In this document: piece after piece, positions 29,118 to 39,912 of the stretch
Position numbering within the stretch: the stretch's first letter is position 1
Layout: each line of letters opens with the position of its first letter
From: Palaemon carinicauda
Taxonomy: Eukaryota > Arthropoda > Malacostraca > Decapoda > Palaemonidae
Assembly (NCBI RefSeq): GCF_036898095.1
Contig: NC_090768.1
Location: 47,857,687-47,921,686 of the forward strand
Direction: 5' to 3'
Length of the DNA: 64,000 nt
Notes under the pieces: model-generated
What the model was told of the DNA's origin: nothing
Database searches by the model: none
The model's input: only the letters and a program-made list of their open reading frames with translations
Program-made: the position numbers and the translations under genes

Positions 29118-29934
29118 TTCTGCGATGAACAGTTAATTGATTGGGACTGTCAATTAAAGGGAGAAGGGGTCATCACTTTTAGTGTGACCTCCTTTTGAAT
29201 GAGTGTTACCATGGTAACACTAACTCTGTTCAAAATCTAAGGTGTGGAATTATACAGATAGCACTAGTGCCATGTGTACGTAGTACAGTGTTGATAGAAT
29301 ATAACAGGTACAGAAATTATGAAAGAGAAATTTTATTATAAACGTCTCTTCTGTCTGAGAGTGGCACTCATCATTTCTTCCCTTTCAAAAAGGAAAAATA
29401 ATTTCTTTATATGTTGCATGTATAATTCCGTTATCATGCTACATTGGTTTTACTTGTTAATTGATTTAGTCATTTATTAGAAATAAATGTCTTTAAGAAT
29501 GTAATTGCATCCTAATTCACCTGACAATTGCATGTTTAAGATGCCAGAGTTTTTTCACTTACTGATGTAAGTATACTTCATATTATTGTATGCTTGCAAA
29601 CAATGGATATAATGGACACTGATTTTAGTTCGGAAATATATACAAACTATGAGACTGTTTATATATTCAGTGTATACTTATGTTTGTTCATACAATACAT
29701 GCTAACTTTGAGACCCCTTTTCTACCGTCTAGAATGACTCTTCCCTGTAGGGGGCAGGAAGCACTAACATCGTTCATGATTAGTGATGATGACAGATAAC
29801 GGTAACGTCATTTGTCTCAAATGATCCAAATGACCATAGATATACTGTCCCAAGGTTAAGGCACTGATGAAAATCCAGATACATTAATTCTCTGGTATGC
29901 TTCCATCAGGTCGATATGGCTTGAGCCCAAAAAA
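29118..29934 (+). other. Element D 3' tail and first half of ICR
   Basis: Noncoding tail with the shared block GACTCTTCCCTGTAGGGGGC at about 29734. At 29901-29934 CTTCCATCAGGTCGATATGG starts the ICR, which then continues not with its own second half but with the end of E. Confidence 0.7.
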
Positions 29935-30310
29935 CGGATTTTTAGCGAAGCGAAAAATCTATTTCTGGGTCGGACCTGTGACGGCCGGCGAAAAAGTCCT
30001 TCTTTGTACTTTTTCTGATATAAATCTTCCAAATATACCAGAGAAAATTAAAAGCATGGAATGCAGAGGTTACAACCCTCGCGCGAGCACCTTGTTGGTG
30101 TCGTATATCTAACAAGGGCGTTTGTAAAACACTATTCACAGGCTGTCTTCCATTTAGATAATCCCTTCATCAAAGGGGGAGGGCCGTGACAGGCCCTAGA
30201 GAATACAGTTGGGTTACCCTACCGACACCCACCACTCGCGCTCACTAGGTCATCCTTCTGCAAGAACATATGGCTTGGCAAGGAAAGGGTGGGTCCGTAC
30301 AAAAATCATC
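29935..30310. repeat. Element E 3' terminal repeat
   Basis: Lies outside the ICR. It begins CGGATTTTTAGCGAAGCG and GGACCTGTGACGGCCGGCGA and extends to about 30310. The opposite repeat is not found intact. Confidence 0.65.
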
Positions 30311-30413
30311 GGGAAGGGTTTCGCCGGGCGTCACAGGTCTCTCCCCAGAAATAGATTTTTCCTTCGTCAAAATCCCTTTTCTGGGTCGAACCTGTGACGG
30401 CCGGCGAAAAAGT
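30311..30413. repeat. Element E ICR palindrome
   Basis: Near-palindrome: TTTCGCCGGGCGTCACAGGT at the left and ACCTGTGACGGCCGGCGAAA at the right, around AAAATCCCTTTTCTGGG. It has the same architecture as the ICRs of A, C and I but different arm sequence. Confidence 0.82.
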
Positions 30414-30786
30414 ACCAGAGAATGCCTTCCAAGCCCAATAAATTAATAACATAATGAGGAGAATACAATCACCATGTACGACAATACTATGATATAATAA
30501 AGTAATCGTCCAATTACCAACCAGCCAAATGACATAGGGAACGTAAGGTTAAATAATAATGACGACAAGGAACCAACTGAGTGTCGAATCGCAAAAGGCA
30601 TCAAACCTTACATGTCTAAGTATATCTAAACATTAAAGGAACGGTAACTACAATAACAGTTAAACCATAGGAATTAAACATGGCAAATATCATAGGGCTA
30701 ACGAACTACCAAGGAGAGCGGCGACGTGGTGTGAGTGGCGGGTAGGAGGGAGAAGAGAAGAGATGGAAGAAAGGAAGAAGAGGAGA
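30414..30786 (-). other. Element E 3' tail
   Basis: A-rich noncoding sequence between the ICR and the YR stop. No gene is seen. Confidence 0.5.
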
Positions 30787-31875
30787 TTAATGGGGAGAGA
30801 TAAGGCTCCCCTCTGCCATCGTTGGGTATTTAAGGGCCTGTAAGATCTTTAGATATTGGCGTTTGACAACCATAGGGGATTTCCAACCCGTATATTTTTT
30901 AAAATCATCAAAGTCCCTGTTCTGGAAATCATTGTTGGAGGCATCTACTGTCCGTATATCATGAGCCTGGGGAAATGATTCCGGATTAGTATGTTTAATG
31001 AAGTAGAGGATTTGTTGCCTGATACCGTGAATGGAAATAGTACCTCCTTGTTCCCTGATAACCAAGGAGCCAGACGAGCGGGTGGCAGTTCTAGCTAAAA
31101 AGGGGCTTGAGAGTGTGACTGTACACGGAGAAAAATCCTGGGGATGAAGAATAATCTTCCGAGAGGAGCACCTATTTTGCGGATCCTCATTTTTTAGCTA
31201 GGGAAGCTTTGTCTGGAAAGGAGTACTTCGGCTGAAGGGAGGAAATCTATGTTTTCCGGGTTCGTGAGAGCTGCTAGTTCTGATGTTCCATCACCTGAAG
31301 CCATAGCCGTTAGAAATAAAGTCTTCCTAAGAAGAGTGATATAAGAGCAGGATTCATTGTCCGTGTCCATCGCAAGTTTGAGAACACCGTTCAGAGACCA
31401 AGAGTCCTTTTGTGGCCGAACCGAAGGTAGAAGCCTAGCACATGTTTTTGGGGTTGATGAGAAATAGGACTCAGCTAGGTTAATGTTGAACCCAACAAGG
31501 TAGATCTTCTTCAAAGCTGACTTGATGGTGGTTAAAGTGCTAACTGTTAGGTCTTTGTCAAATAGGAACCTCAAGAAAGAGATGGCTAAATGCGGGGACA
31601 TACGAGTATGGTCTGCACTCTTAGGGGACCTACTAGTTGTTAACGGCCGAATCATATTGGCGAATTGTCGAGTCCCTTTTTGTCCCATTCGATGAAGAGA
31701 TCGTTTCCGGTTCAATGTTCGCATCTCTACGAGCTGCCAACTTCCTGTAGTCCACAAAGTTAGAGTTTTGGCTATCCTTGAGTAATCTGACACAGTGAGT
31801 TTGGATACTCGGGTCAGTTTGAGGAACGGGATCCGGATGGGACTGAGTTTCAACTCGAGGAGGAGAGGAAACCAA
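30787..31875 (-). pseudogene. DIRS E tyrosine recombinase
   Basis: The segment 31853-31194 contains KRDSTIRQYDSAVNN (also in the overlapping frame), MSPHLAISFLRFLFDKDLTV, TIKSALKKIYLVGFNINLAE, SWSLNGVLKLAMDTDNESCS and MASGDGTSELAALT. The last block should carry the first catalytic arginine (ASGARVSEIVALS in relatives), and it is gone. The segment 31065-30787 has PQAHDIRTVDAS (His-x-x-Arg) and MVVKRQYLKILQALKY (candidate Tyr). A gap with stops lies between 31194 and 31065. It is predicted inactive. Confidence 0.8.
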
Positions 31876-32655
31876 CTGTTCTTGGCCAGTGAGGTGGTAC
31901 TAAAGCCACTGCGCCCGGGAAGGAGAGTAGTTTGTGTAAAAGTTTTTAGAGGATTCCCTGGGGGAGATAGGGAAATCTTCTTCTAATGGTTCCAATCCCG
32001 GGGTAATGCGTCCATGGCATAAGCCCGAGGGTCCAGGGTTGGGGTCACATAACAAGGAAGTTAGTGATTCATCTGAGTTGCGAATAGATCTACCTGGAGG
32101 CCTGGAACGAGCCTGAGTATCCACCGGAATGAAATTATGTCTAGAGACCATTCTGACTCCAGTGGATCCGTCCTGGATATTGAGTCCGCTCTCACATTCT
32201 GGCCTCCCGCTAGGTGAGGTGCTGACAGGAACCAGTTCTCTTCTGTTGCCCAGGCGAAGATAGTGACCAGGATCTGATTCAGGTTGGGTGACTTGGATCC
32301 TCCCCTGTTGACGTAGTGTACTGCGTCTGTGCTGTCTGACACTACTCTGATGTGGGTCGACCTCGGAGGAGAGTCTCTCTTCAGGGTCAAGAACACTGCC
32401 ATGGCTTTGAGAACAATGATATGGGACTGTTTCATGGAGAGTGACCAAGAACTTGAAACATCTGATGTTCGGAGTAATCCCCCCCATCCACTTAGAGACG
32501 CGGCTGTATGGAATGTCACTTGTGGAGGTGGGAATTGTAGAGGAACCGATTTGGAGAGGTCCTTCGGTTCGGACCATGGGTGTAGTCTCATTTTCAAGAC
32601 AGAGGGGATCTTCGAGACCATGTCTCTTATAGGTACTGTAGCTCTCTTTCTCCAA
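31876..32655 (-). pseudogene. DIRS E RNase H and MT-like domain
   Basis: The frame 32621-32061 has VTFHTAASLSGWGG (HTDAS changed to HTAAS, so the first catalytic Asp is lost), HIIVLKAMAVFLTL (Glu replaced by Lys relative to ILEAMAVF), VVSDSTDAVHYVNRGGS, APHLAGGQNVRADSISR and RLVPGLQVDLFATQMN. The MT-like domain continues in another frame to about 31900. RNase H is therefore inactive. Confidence 0.78.
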
Positions 32656-32869
32656 ACTCGATTGATGTCTTTGAGTTTGGCTTTTATTAGATCTGTTACT
32701 GAAGTGAATTGGAAAAATCCGAGGATACTTTCTAAGGCTCTTCGGACACCTGTTTGTGTTTGAGAAAATTTTTTTTGATCTTGGAAACTATTCCTCTTAC
32801 CTTTTGGAAGGGAGAGACAACGTGTACTTCGAAAGGTCCCACTGAATGGCTAACCATTCTAAGCGGACT

Positions 32870-33480
32870 GATGGTTGCAGGAGAGATTTTTTGGAGATTG
32901 ACCCGAAATCACAGGTTGTCGAGAAATTGGAATAATTCCTTCGTAGCTCTGTTGCCTTCTATGACCGGCCGGGCCCAAATGAGCCAACCGGCCAGATAAG
33001 CAATGATCTGTATCTCTTGGTTCCTGAGTTGTTCTAACACTCTCTCTCCTAGTTTTGTGAATATCCTGGGATCAATGTTGAGGCCAAAGGGCATGTCTTG
33101 AACACAAAGGCTTTCCTGCTTAGGCGGAAACCCAGATAAGAAGAGAAGTTCGAGCTAAAGGCGCAAGATAATAGTCGTCGGTAAGATCGACAGAGGTGGT
33201 GACGGTCCTACGGGGAAGTAAGGTCCGTACCTGAGAGATAGTCAACATCCGGAACTTGTCGCAGAGAATGTAAGAGTTTAGCTTGACAAGTCCAGGTCCA
33301 CTCTCAATGCCGCCAAGCCTTTCTTCGGAATTGTGAACAGGTGGCTTTGGAACTTCAGTGATCGATCCCGTTTGATTGCTTCTTCTTGAGTAACCCTGTG
33401 GTGTACTCTTCCAGGATGGGAGTGGATTTCTGGAAGAAGGTCACTGGTGGAGGAGGAGGACCTTGTGGCCATTTTCACCT
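32870..33480 (-). pseudogene. DIRS E reverse transcriptase
   Basis: Fingers are at 33478-33278 with EEAIKRDRSLKFQSHLFTIP and LRVDLDLSS. 33094-32909 has MPFGLNIDPRIFTKLGERVL and IIAYLAGWLIWARP. The catalytic box is YLAGWL where relatives have YLDDWL, so both aspartates are lost. Frames shift between the two parts. Inactive. Confidence 0.8.
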
Positions 33481-34690
33481 CAAACCTTTAGAGATTATGC
33501 TATGAGCCCACAGACCGAAGGTCCAATGGTCTCGAAAGTGGTAAAGTCTACCCCCTACCGGGACCACCGCGTTGTGAGGGGGTGAATCTAGGTACTTTCC
33601 TTCTCCGAGCCCCCTTTTTTCTAGGTCCGTCTCGATGGCGAGACTGTCTTCTACTCCTGTAGCTTCCTCTCTGGTGTCCACGAGAGGAGCCTGAGGGTTC
33701 GGATCTAGGGCTGTATGCAGGTAAAACATCCCAACGGGGTTGGGCTGTGTACCTGGGGAATCAGTGAGGTAGACCACCTGATGAGGGGGATTTGGATGCA
33801 TAGACGTCGAATCGGAGGGAGGCTGTGATGACGAGTGGGTAACCGACTATCGATTCCTGTCTGATAGAGGCCTCAGACAGAACGTATTTCCCACAACTAA
33901 CCCGATCAGACCATCAAACGTGTAGGTCGAATCGGAAGGGCAGATCTTGGAATTATCGTAACCCCCAGACTGACAACATCCTGGTCCAGACAGATCGGGC
34001 CTGCCCTTTAGGAAATAATACTGTTACCTTCGGTACCTTGTCTAACCTAACCAAGGCAATCTCTTTCAATCGAATGAATCCGTTGAACGGGAATTCTAGT
34101 ACCTGGGAGTAAATTCTAGGTCCCCCAGAGGGAGGATGTCTATGCCATCCAGATTTATGGTACCATCTATATATGGAACATGTAAGGCAAATCTCTATGC
34201 GTTGTTTTTATCGAAGGAGGTTACTTCGATATGCCTGGGGCTGTAGGGGGAAACTTCTGAGTTCCTGAACGGATCTGACTCACTACCATACTTTTGAGCT
34301 CCGTCATAGCCCCTTGGTTTTCCCTAGAATGTGTTGCTTTTAGCAGTCACGGTTTATGCAGGGTAACATGAACATCAGGATCCATTAAGGGTCCTAGGTC
34401 GGTGACGTAGGTAATTGCAAAGCTGAAGGCTCAAAATTCATCCCCACCTACCTGCCCGTCCATGGGGTCGTCGTCCAACCTTAGAGAGGACACTCTGAGG
34501 AGATAGGGACCTCTAGATGGAGCATTTCTTCCCAACCTTGATAACCAAGGGCGGAGAGCCTCTCTTGCAGGCCAGAGAGATTCATCATCATCCTGACGGG
34601 AACCATGTAGGCGAACCTTCTGTAAAAGAAAGGGGACATAAGTCTGGATGTTCCTTGAACTTTGGTTAGTGATCCTATTCACAGGCTGGG
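33475..34690 (-). pseudogene. DIRS E gag
   Basis: 34682-34431 contains AREALRPWLSRLGRNAPSRG and GPYLLRVSSLRL, a diverged form of the AAREKLRKWVRGFQK then GPYLPNDRMR block of D and I. 33801-33475 contains GGRLYHFRDHWTFGLWAHSI, the block that precedes RT in all family 2 copies. In between (33800-34430) no clean frame is left. Confidence 0.6.
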
Positions 34691-34999
34691 ATCAACTGTA
34701 CAACTCATAAAAATCAATTTTAAAGAAAAATCATTTAATGTACTATCTTTTGGGGTATAGTTCGACACTTGTATTCATGAAATGTGACACTGTTGGCGCA
34801 TCCGCCACAGGTTGGCCACCCCTGACTCAGACGTTCAGAACCGGGTCTAACATTATTTACTGGCTATTAGTATTCTATTGATTCATCTGTTCACTGACCA
34901 GAGTTTCAAGGAACAGTAGATAGCCTCTCATGGCATGGTTAGTCTCGACCCGGCCCTTCATTAGAAGGGGCCAACGTTTGGTTCCCAGTACTGAGTGGA
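34691..34999. other. Element E leader, noncoding
   Basis: No gene is seen. By position it is the 5' leader of E. Confidence 0.4.
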
Positions 35000-35375
35000 A
35001 ACTTATTTCTATTTGAACACTATGTTGTATGGATATTTATTCATATTTAGGCATAGTTAGAATTGAATATGTATAAATATAGGCATAATCAATTTATTTC
35101 TATTTGAACACGATGTTGTATGAATATTTATTCATATTTAGGTATAGTTAGAATTGAATATGCACAAATATAGGCACAATCAATTTATTTCTATTTGAAC
35201 ACTATGTTGTATGGATATTTATTCATATTTAGGCATAGTTAGAATTGAAAATGCATAAATATAGGCATAATCAATTTATTTCTATTTGAACACGATGTTG
35301 TATGGATATTTATCCATATTTATACATAGTTAGAATTAAATATATGCATAAATATAGGCATAGTTATGTTCATAT
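35000..35375. repeat. 91 bp tandem repeat, about four copies
   Basis: The word ATTTGAACAC starts at 35011, 35102, 35193 and 35284, an exact 91 bp spacing. Copies 1 and 3 read CACTATG where 2 and 4 read CACGATG, suggesting a 182 bp dimer unit. Confidence 0.95.
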
Positions 35376-35539
35376 ATTTTTATTTGGACTTTCAAGAATA
35401 ACTAATGAATATTACCAACGCAAATTCAAAGTGTCATTAAAGTAAGTACAGTTTACTTTGTATTCATGTTAAATCCTTTCCTTTACAGCAAAACAAGAGA
35501 TTGGCCACCCGTGGTCTGAGTGAGCTCTGTCTGTAACGG

Positions 35540-35899
35540 AGCTCCGCCATCTTGGATATGGTGCTGTTGTGATACTCAATAGTAGGAATGGGAACTAAGG
35601 GTAACCTTGATACGGCTCCATTTCAATTCTGTCACTATCCCCCTCGAAGCGTAAACGCTATTCGGGGTGCAGATTGCTAGGTAGCGTGTCAAGAATACAT
35701 CCCCTGATATTATGCGATATACTTGAGAGAAATTTAAGGATATTCGCGCCAGGAGTTAGAATTCTGGAGACCTAAAAGTAAATTCTCTGGGAATATCACT
35801 GTGGTCAAATATCCCTTAGGAGGCTACTCTTAGGAACCTTCCATCAGGACAACATGGCCATCTCACCCAAAAATAGATTTTCCGCTTCGCTCAAAATCC
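35540..35899. repeat. Family 2 3' terminal repeat, probably of element D
   Basis: Plus-orientation 3' repeat (AATATCACTGTGGTCAAATA, GGAACCTTCCATCAGGAC) ending AAAATCCG at 35892-35899. Its inner edge and the second half of the ICR are missing. It then joins non-LTR endonuclease sequence. Confidence 0.75.
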
Positions 35900-35904
35900 G
35901 AGTT

Positions 35905-36800
35905 AAAGACTTTCTTGTGGCTCTGTGTAGGGCAGTTAGTTCTGATGACCACCAGGGGACTGGTCGTCATCTGAATATCCCTGTTGTTTTTTGGGGAATG
36001 GAATTGACTCCTGCTGTGTGAAGAGTTCCATTAAGTAAGTCTATGGCATCATCAACACTTTCAAACTGTTCTGCATTTCCTTCAATTTCACTCGGCTCCC
36101 GAAATCTATCCCAGTCCGCCTTATCAAGATACCATCGAGGCGATCTCTGTAAAGGTGGATGTTGGGGTTTATAATAATTGGTGCATGATCATTAGTATGC
36201 CAATCATCTAATGTTCGCCAATTAAAATCAAGAAGACAGTTAGAGCTTGCAACTGATAGGTCAATGCAGGACAAGGTACCTGTCTGAACATGAAAGGGTA
36301 TAGGCTCCCCTGTATTAAGGAGTCCTACATCTTTATTCTCCAAAATTGATGATGTAATATTACCCCTTGCGTTTACCAAATCATCATCCCATAAAGGATG
36401 TCTACTATTAAGATCTCACAGTAAGAGAAAAGGTTGTGGGAGTTGTTTAATCACCTCTACTATATTATCAATTGGAGGCAAGTAAAGAGAACAGATTGTA
36501 TATTTTCTCCCTATATCAATCTGTAAAACCACTGCCTGCAGAGGGGTACTGATAGACAAAGATATTTGCGGAAAATCTCGACGAACGTATATAAGACTTC
36601 CCCCATGACTCCCTGCTCGGTGATCATACGGTGACCTATAGCTAACATACTCTCGAGGGCAAGGAGTATTAGCATCGAGCTTGCTTTCTTGTAGACATAC
36701 AGTTATAGGGGAGTGCTCAAGTATGAGGAGCTTAAGTTGTTCATATTTCGCCCTTAAACCCTGCCAATTCCCTTGCAGATTGGAAAAAAAACTATGGTTT
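35905..36800 (-). pseudogene. LINE ORF2 N-terminus: AP-endonuclease domain
   Basis: The frame starts SNLQGNWQGLRAKYEQLKLL, then ITVCLQESKLD (Mg-binding Glu), PYDHRAGSHGGSLIYVRRDF, ISTPLQAVVLQIDIG and FLLL followed by a stop where relatives have Gly of GDFN/GDLN, then DLNSRHPLWDD. The second part (36379-36041) has GTLSCIDLSVASSN and WHTNDHAPIIIN, the catalytic Asp-His pair. One in-frame stop near 36415 breaks it. In LINEs this domain nicks the target. Confidence 0.83.
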
Positions 36801-36807
36801 ATTTTTT

Positions 36808-38313
36808 AGAAGACACCTTAGATGAAGTCTTCCCATTGGCAGTATTTCATATAACAATATTTCCCGGTGGTATCTCTAGAGAAGATCTTGATATAGTGTG
36901 TTTTGTGTTCGTCTTTTTCTTTGTGTCTTTTTGATCTATTTGCTGAGGAGGATGGTGGACCTCTACTTGAATTTCTGATTTGTTATATTCATGTTCCAGT
37001 TGATCAGAAACATCAGCAGACAAGACATCATATTTATTTGAAGTCGTGACTTTAATGTTTCTTATTGTAAGAGGCGAGAGAGATGGAGGTCTCTCTCTTT
37101 TTCAATTAAAAGGTTGTGATCTGTCAGGTTTTTGCACCGTCCCCACTATAGGTTCACCACGTAAATTGGTTTCAAGTGGAACCTCCATCAGACCAGGCAA
37201 GGACACAGCCTGAGAGAGGTTTGTACTATTGTATATGGGAGTAGATGGTTTTTGAATACTTTTCAGATCTTTAAGTATCTGTTTTGATTTTTCTACAATT
37301 TCTGGAAATAGATTTTCGATGGGAATTTCAACCTCTTTATTTACTTTCCTATGTTTCTTTATATTAGAAGTGGGAATATAATTTTTGTCCGTGTGCTTTG
37401 GTAAGTTTTTCTTCAGAAACACTGAAAAAGGTTGCCCTGGTCTTATCTGCTTTTCAAGAGCTCTTTTACGAGCCTCTCTAAAAGTAACCCTTTCCATGGT
37501 CCTAATGGCCTGAATTTCTTTTTCAAAAATAAGCATAACAGCTTTCAGATGTAGCTGGGTGTGTTTCCCCACAATGTATGCAATTTTGATTTTCTAAGCA
37601 TACTCCATGACTATTTTTTTCCACAGTTGGCACAAACAGCTGGCTTATTATTTAGTTTTTCCTTGCATTTCTGACTTAAATGGCCATACATTTGGCAATG
37701 ATAACATTGCAATGGTGAAAGGATATAAGGTTTCACTTCAAAGATAGCCAACTAGCTTTAATAACATTTGGTAATCTACATTGATCAAATGTTATAATCA
37801 AAGTAGCAAGAGGAATACGTTGTTCTCCAACTCTCATTTTCATTCTGACTACTTTTACTACTTGACTTTTCAGTTCATCCTCAACTTCTTTTTCCTCTAT
37901 ATCTGGTTGAAAGTAGGGTGCAAAATGCATTTTACACTATGACCATCCAATGTTGTAAGTGTTTTTAACCTTTCACCTTGTAATGGGATAGTGTCTCTAA
38001 CAAGAGACTTCCATTTCCCTGGGGTAGAATTTTTGGCTGCCCTCCACATAAAGTGAATATTTCCCTGTTAGCTTTAAAAATATTTACACGCTCATTTCTT
38101 CCGTTTTCAAATTCTAAGATAAAAAAAAATGTCATAATTCACTACTTCATAGTGACCAGGTAATACTTCTACTTTTCTATATCTTTCTGTACTGTCATTA
38201 TTTCTCACTCTCTTTCTCATCTTCTCTAGTGTTTTCTAATCATTCTTTGCATAACGCATATAAGGTTCCGTTACATTAGAACCCGAGTTGGAGCTGTCTG
38301 TACCGAGGTCCAT
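36808..38313 (-). pseudogene. LINE ORF1 (CCHC Gag-like)
   Basis: Starts with ATG at 38313 (MDLGTDSSNSGSNVTEPYMR, then stop). ERYRKVEVLPGHYEVVNYD resembles the N-terminal RNA-binding part. At about 37710-37620 there is CYHCQMYGHLSQKC, a CCHC knuckle, and CANCG followed by a shift and CIHCGETHP, a second knuckle. After this comes the open frame 37572-37102 with HLKAVMLIFEKEIQAIRTME and a basic, Pro-rich tail. It continues in another frame to SSKVSSKK and a stop. Several stops mean it is dead. Confidence 0.78.
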
Positions 38314-38574
38314 GTTTGTATTTTCCAGGTAAGAGCAAGCCGGGTTATCCACCTCTTATCGGAGGATGTCAGTTCTCCTATCCCATGTGGCCCAACAAGA
38401 GAAGAGGCTTCAGCGGGGACCAGTCCTCTATTAGAGAGGGGCTGCCTCTCTTAAGGTGGGCATCCACTGGTCGGTGGGGGTGATTAACCCCTCCCACCGG
38501 CGACTCCAATGTTTGGCGTCACCCATTACCCGCAAATATGAGTGACTTACAACCAGATCACTGGAGCCCGACTC

Positions 38575-39403
38575 TTAACAGACTTGGTCTGCACCCAATG
38601 GGGTCTGCCAGAGGGTGATGGCGCCTAAATTGGCACAGGTTGAGATGGAATGCCGTCCATCCCACACTGTGCCAAATCCAAAGCAAAGAGATCTATTTGC
38701 AGTTCTGGGACTTTCACTAGAATGAAAGAGAATGATTTTGTGTCTAGAGACCATTTTGTTTCCAGAAGCTGGGATCTTGACAGGGCGTCCGCCATCACAT
38801 TGCAAACCCCTTCTAGGTGAACTGTTGAGAGATGCCAATTCCTCCGCTTTGCTAAAGTGAGGATGGCTAGAATCACATGGTTACTCTGACGAGACCTGGA
38901 GCCCTGTCTGTTGACACAGTGGAATATCGTCCAGCTGTCGATGACTAATTTGATGTGTGATTTCGTCTTCGGGTTCAGTCTCTTTAGTCAGAAATACTGC
39001 CATAGCTTCCAGAATGTTAATATGAAATTTCCGGAAAGTGACTGACCACAGGCCCTGTACTTTCTTGTAAGGAGAATGTCCCTCCTAACCTTGTTCCGAG
39101 GCATACAAGTGAATTGTCACAGAAGAAGGAGGATACTGCAGATGGATGTATGTCGACAAACTTGGCAGTGGACCACAGTTTGAGCTGCTTTCGCAGTAAG
39201 ACCAGGGTTTTGTGACGAAGATCTCTCCAAGCATTTGATGCCTTTCTTCTCCAGACTCTGTTGGTATCTTTGAGTCTTGCTTTTAAGATTGGGTCTGTCA
39301 CAGCCACAAACTGCAGTGAACCCAAGACTCTTTCCTGTTGTCGCCTGGTGAGTACTCTTGAGCGAAGTAGGCCCATGACCGACTGTGCAATTTCCTTTCT
39401 CAT
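38575..39403 (-). pseudogene. DIRS F RT thumb and RNase H remnant
   Basis: 39403-39017 gives RRQQERVLGSLQFVAVTDPI, LKARLKDTNRVWRRKASNAW and, near its end, SLVCLGTRLGGTFSLQESTG in place of the normal HTDAS region, so the RNase H start is disturbed. 38876-38625 gives MILAILTLAKRRNWHLSTVH, VCNVMADALSRSQLLETKWS and ELQIDLFALD. Then the frame breaks and the LINE begins. Confidence 0.78.
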
Positions 39404-39406
39404 GCC

Positions 39407-39784
39407 TTATAGTACAGAGAAGGTGCGTGACTTTAGATTCCAGTGAAATCCTAGCCACTGGAATTCTTGAGCTGGAGACTGCCTGGACTTTTCGAAGTTG
39501 ATCTGAAAGCCTAGAGACGGTAGGAATTTAATGACATCTTGAGCTGTCCGAAGATACTCAGACTTCGTTGCAGCCCAGACCAGCCAGTCGTCCAGGTATA
39601 CCATCACCTGGAGGACTCTGTTCCGTAATTGTTGGACGATGGCCTCCACTAGCTCCCTGAAAATCCTGGAAGCTATATTGAGCCCAAAGGGCATAGCTCT
39701 GAATACGTAGGCCTTCCCTAACAGTCTGAAATCACAGTAGGGGGAGAAGCGTCGGCTTATCAGAAAATGCCAATAAGCGTCCAT
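39407..39784 (-). pseudogene. DIRS F reverse transcriptase palm
   Basis: MDAYWHFLISRRFSPYCDFR (palm A region; the first residue corresponds to the Ala after the catalytic Asp, which reads Ile-Asp-Leu-Met-Asp upstream), FRAMPFGLNIASRIFRELVE, VMVYLDDWLVWAATK (both aspartates present) and INFEKSRQSPAQEFQWLGFH. It ends in a stop just before the next frame. The fingers upstream are shifted. This is one of the better palms among family 2. Confidence 0.82.
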
Positions 39785-39912
39785 AAGATCTATAGCGACG
39801 ATGTAGGCCCCCTGGGGTAGTAAGGTTCATATTTGCGAGATAATCAGCATCTAGAACTTGTCGTTCAGAATGAATTTGTTTAGTGGGGACAAGCCCCCCT
39901 ACCTGTAGCTCC

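Larger units (their letters stand above)
24380..29934 (+). mobile_element. DIRS element D (family 2), 5'-truncated
   Basis: The leader from about 24530 matches the leader of I (62640-62940, inverted). Then come a splice-acceptor-like site, gag, degraded RT, RNase H-MT, YR and tail. It stops at 29934, the midpoint of its ICR, where the outer end of E begins. The 3' repeat that should follow is found at about 35540-35899, beyond E, in the same orientation. No 5' repeat is seen. Confidence 0.8.
29935..35470 (-). mobile_element. DIRS element E (family 2-related, divergent subfamily)
   Basis: A minus-strand DIRS. The 3' outer end AAAATCCG (29935-29942 on the opposite strand) starts a 3' repeat (to about 30310). 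An ICR is at 30311-30413, then tail, YR (30787-31853), RNase H-MT, RT and gag (to 34690). Its repeats use CCTGTGACGGCCGGCGAAAA-like words instead of the CATCAGGACGACATGG of A, C and I, so it is a separate subfamily with the same core ending. The 5' end is degraded; 91 bp tandem repeats lie at 35000-35375. Confidence 0.8.
35900..38560 (-). mobile_element. Non-LTR retrotransposon (ORF1 plus ORF2 endonuclease)
   Basis: A minus-strand LINE with its 5' region at about 38500, ORF1 38313-36808, and ORF2 endonuclease from about 36800 to 35905, where a DIRS 3' end cuts it. The rest of ORF2 (RT) is not adjacent. Its 5' side joins DIRS F near 38565. The organisation (CCHC ORF1, APE endonuclease with NWQGLRAKYE start) fits the Jockey/I branch. 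Confidence 0.82.
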
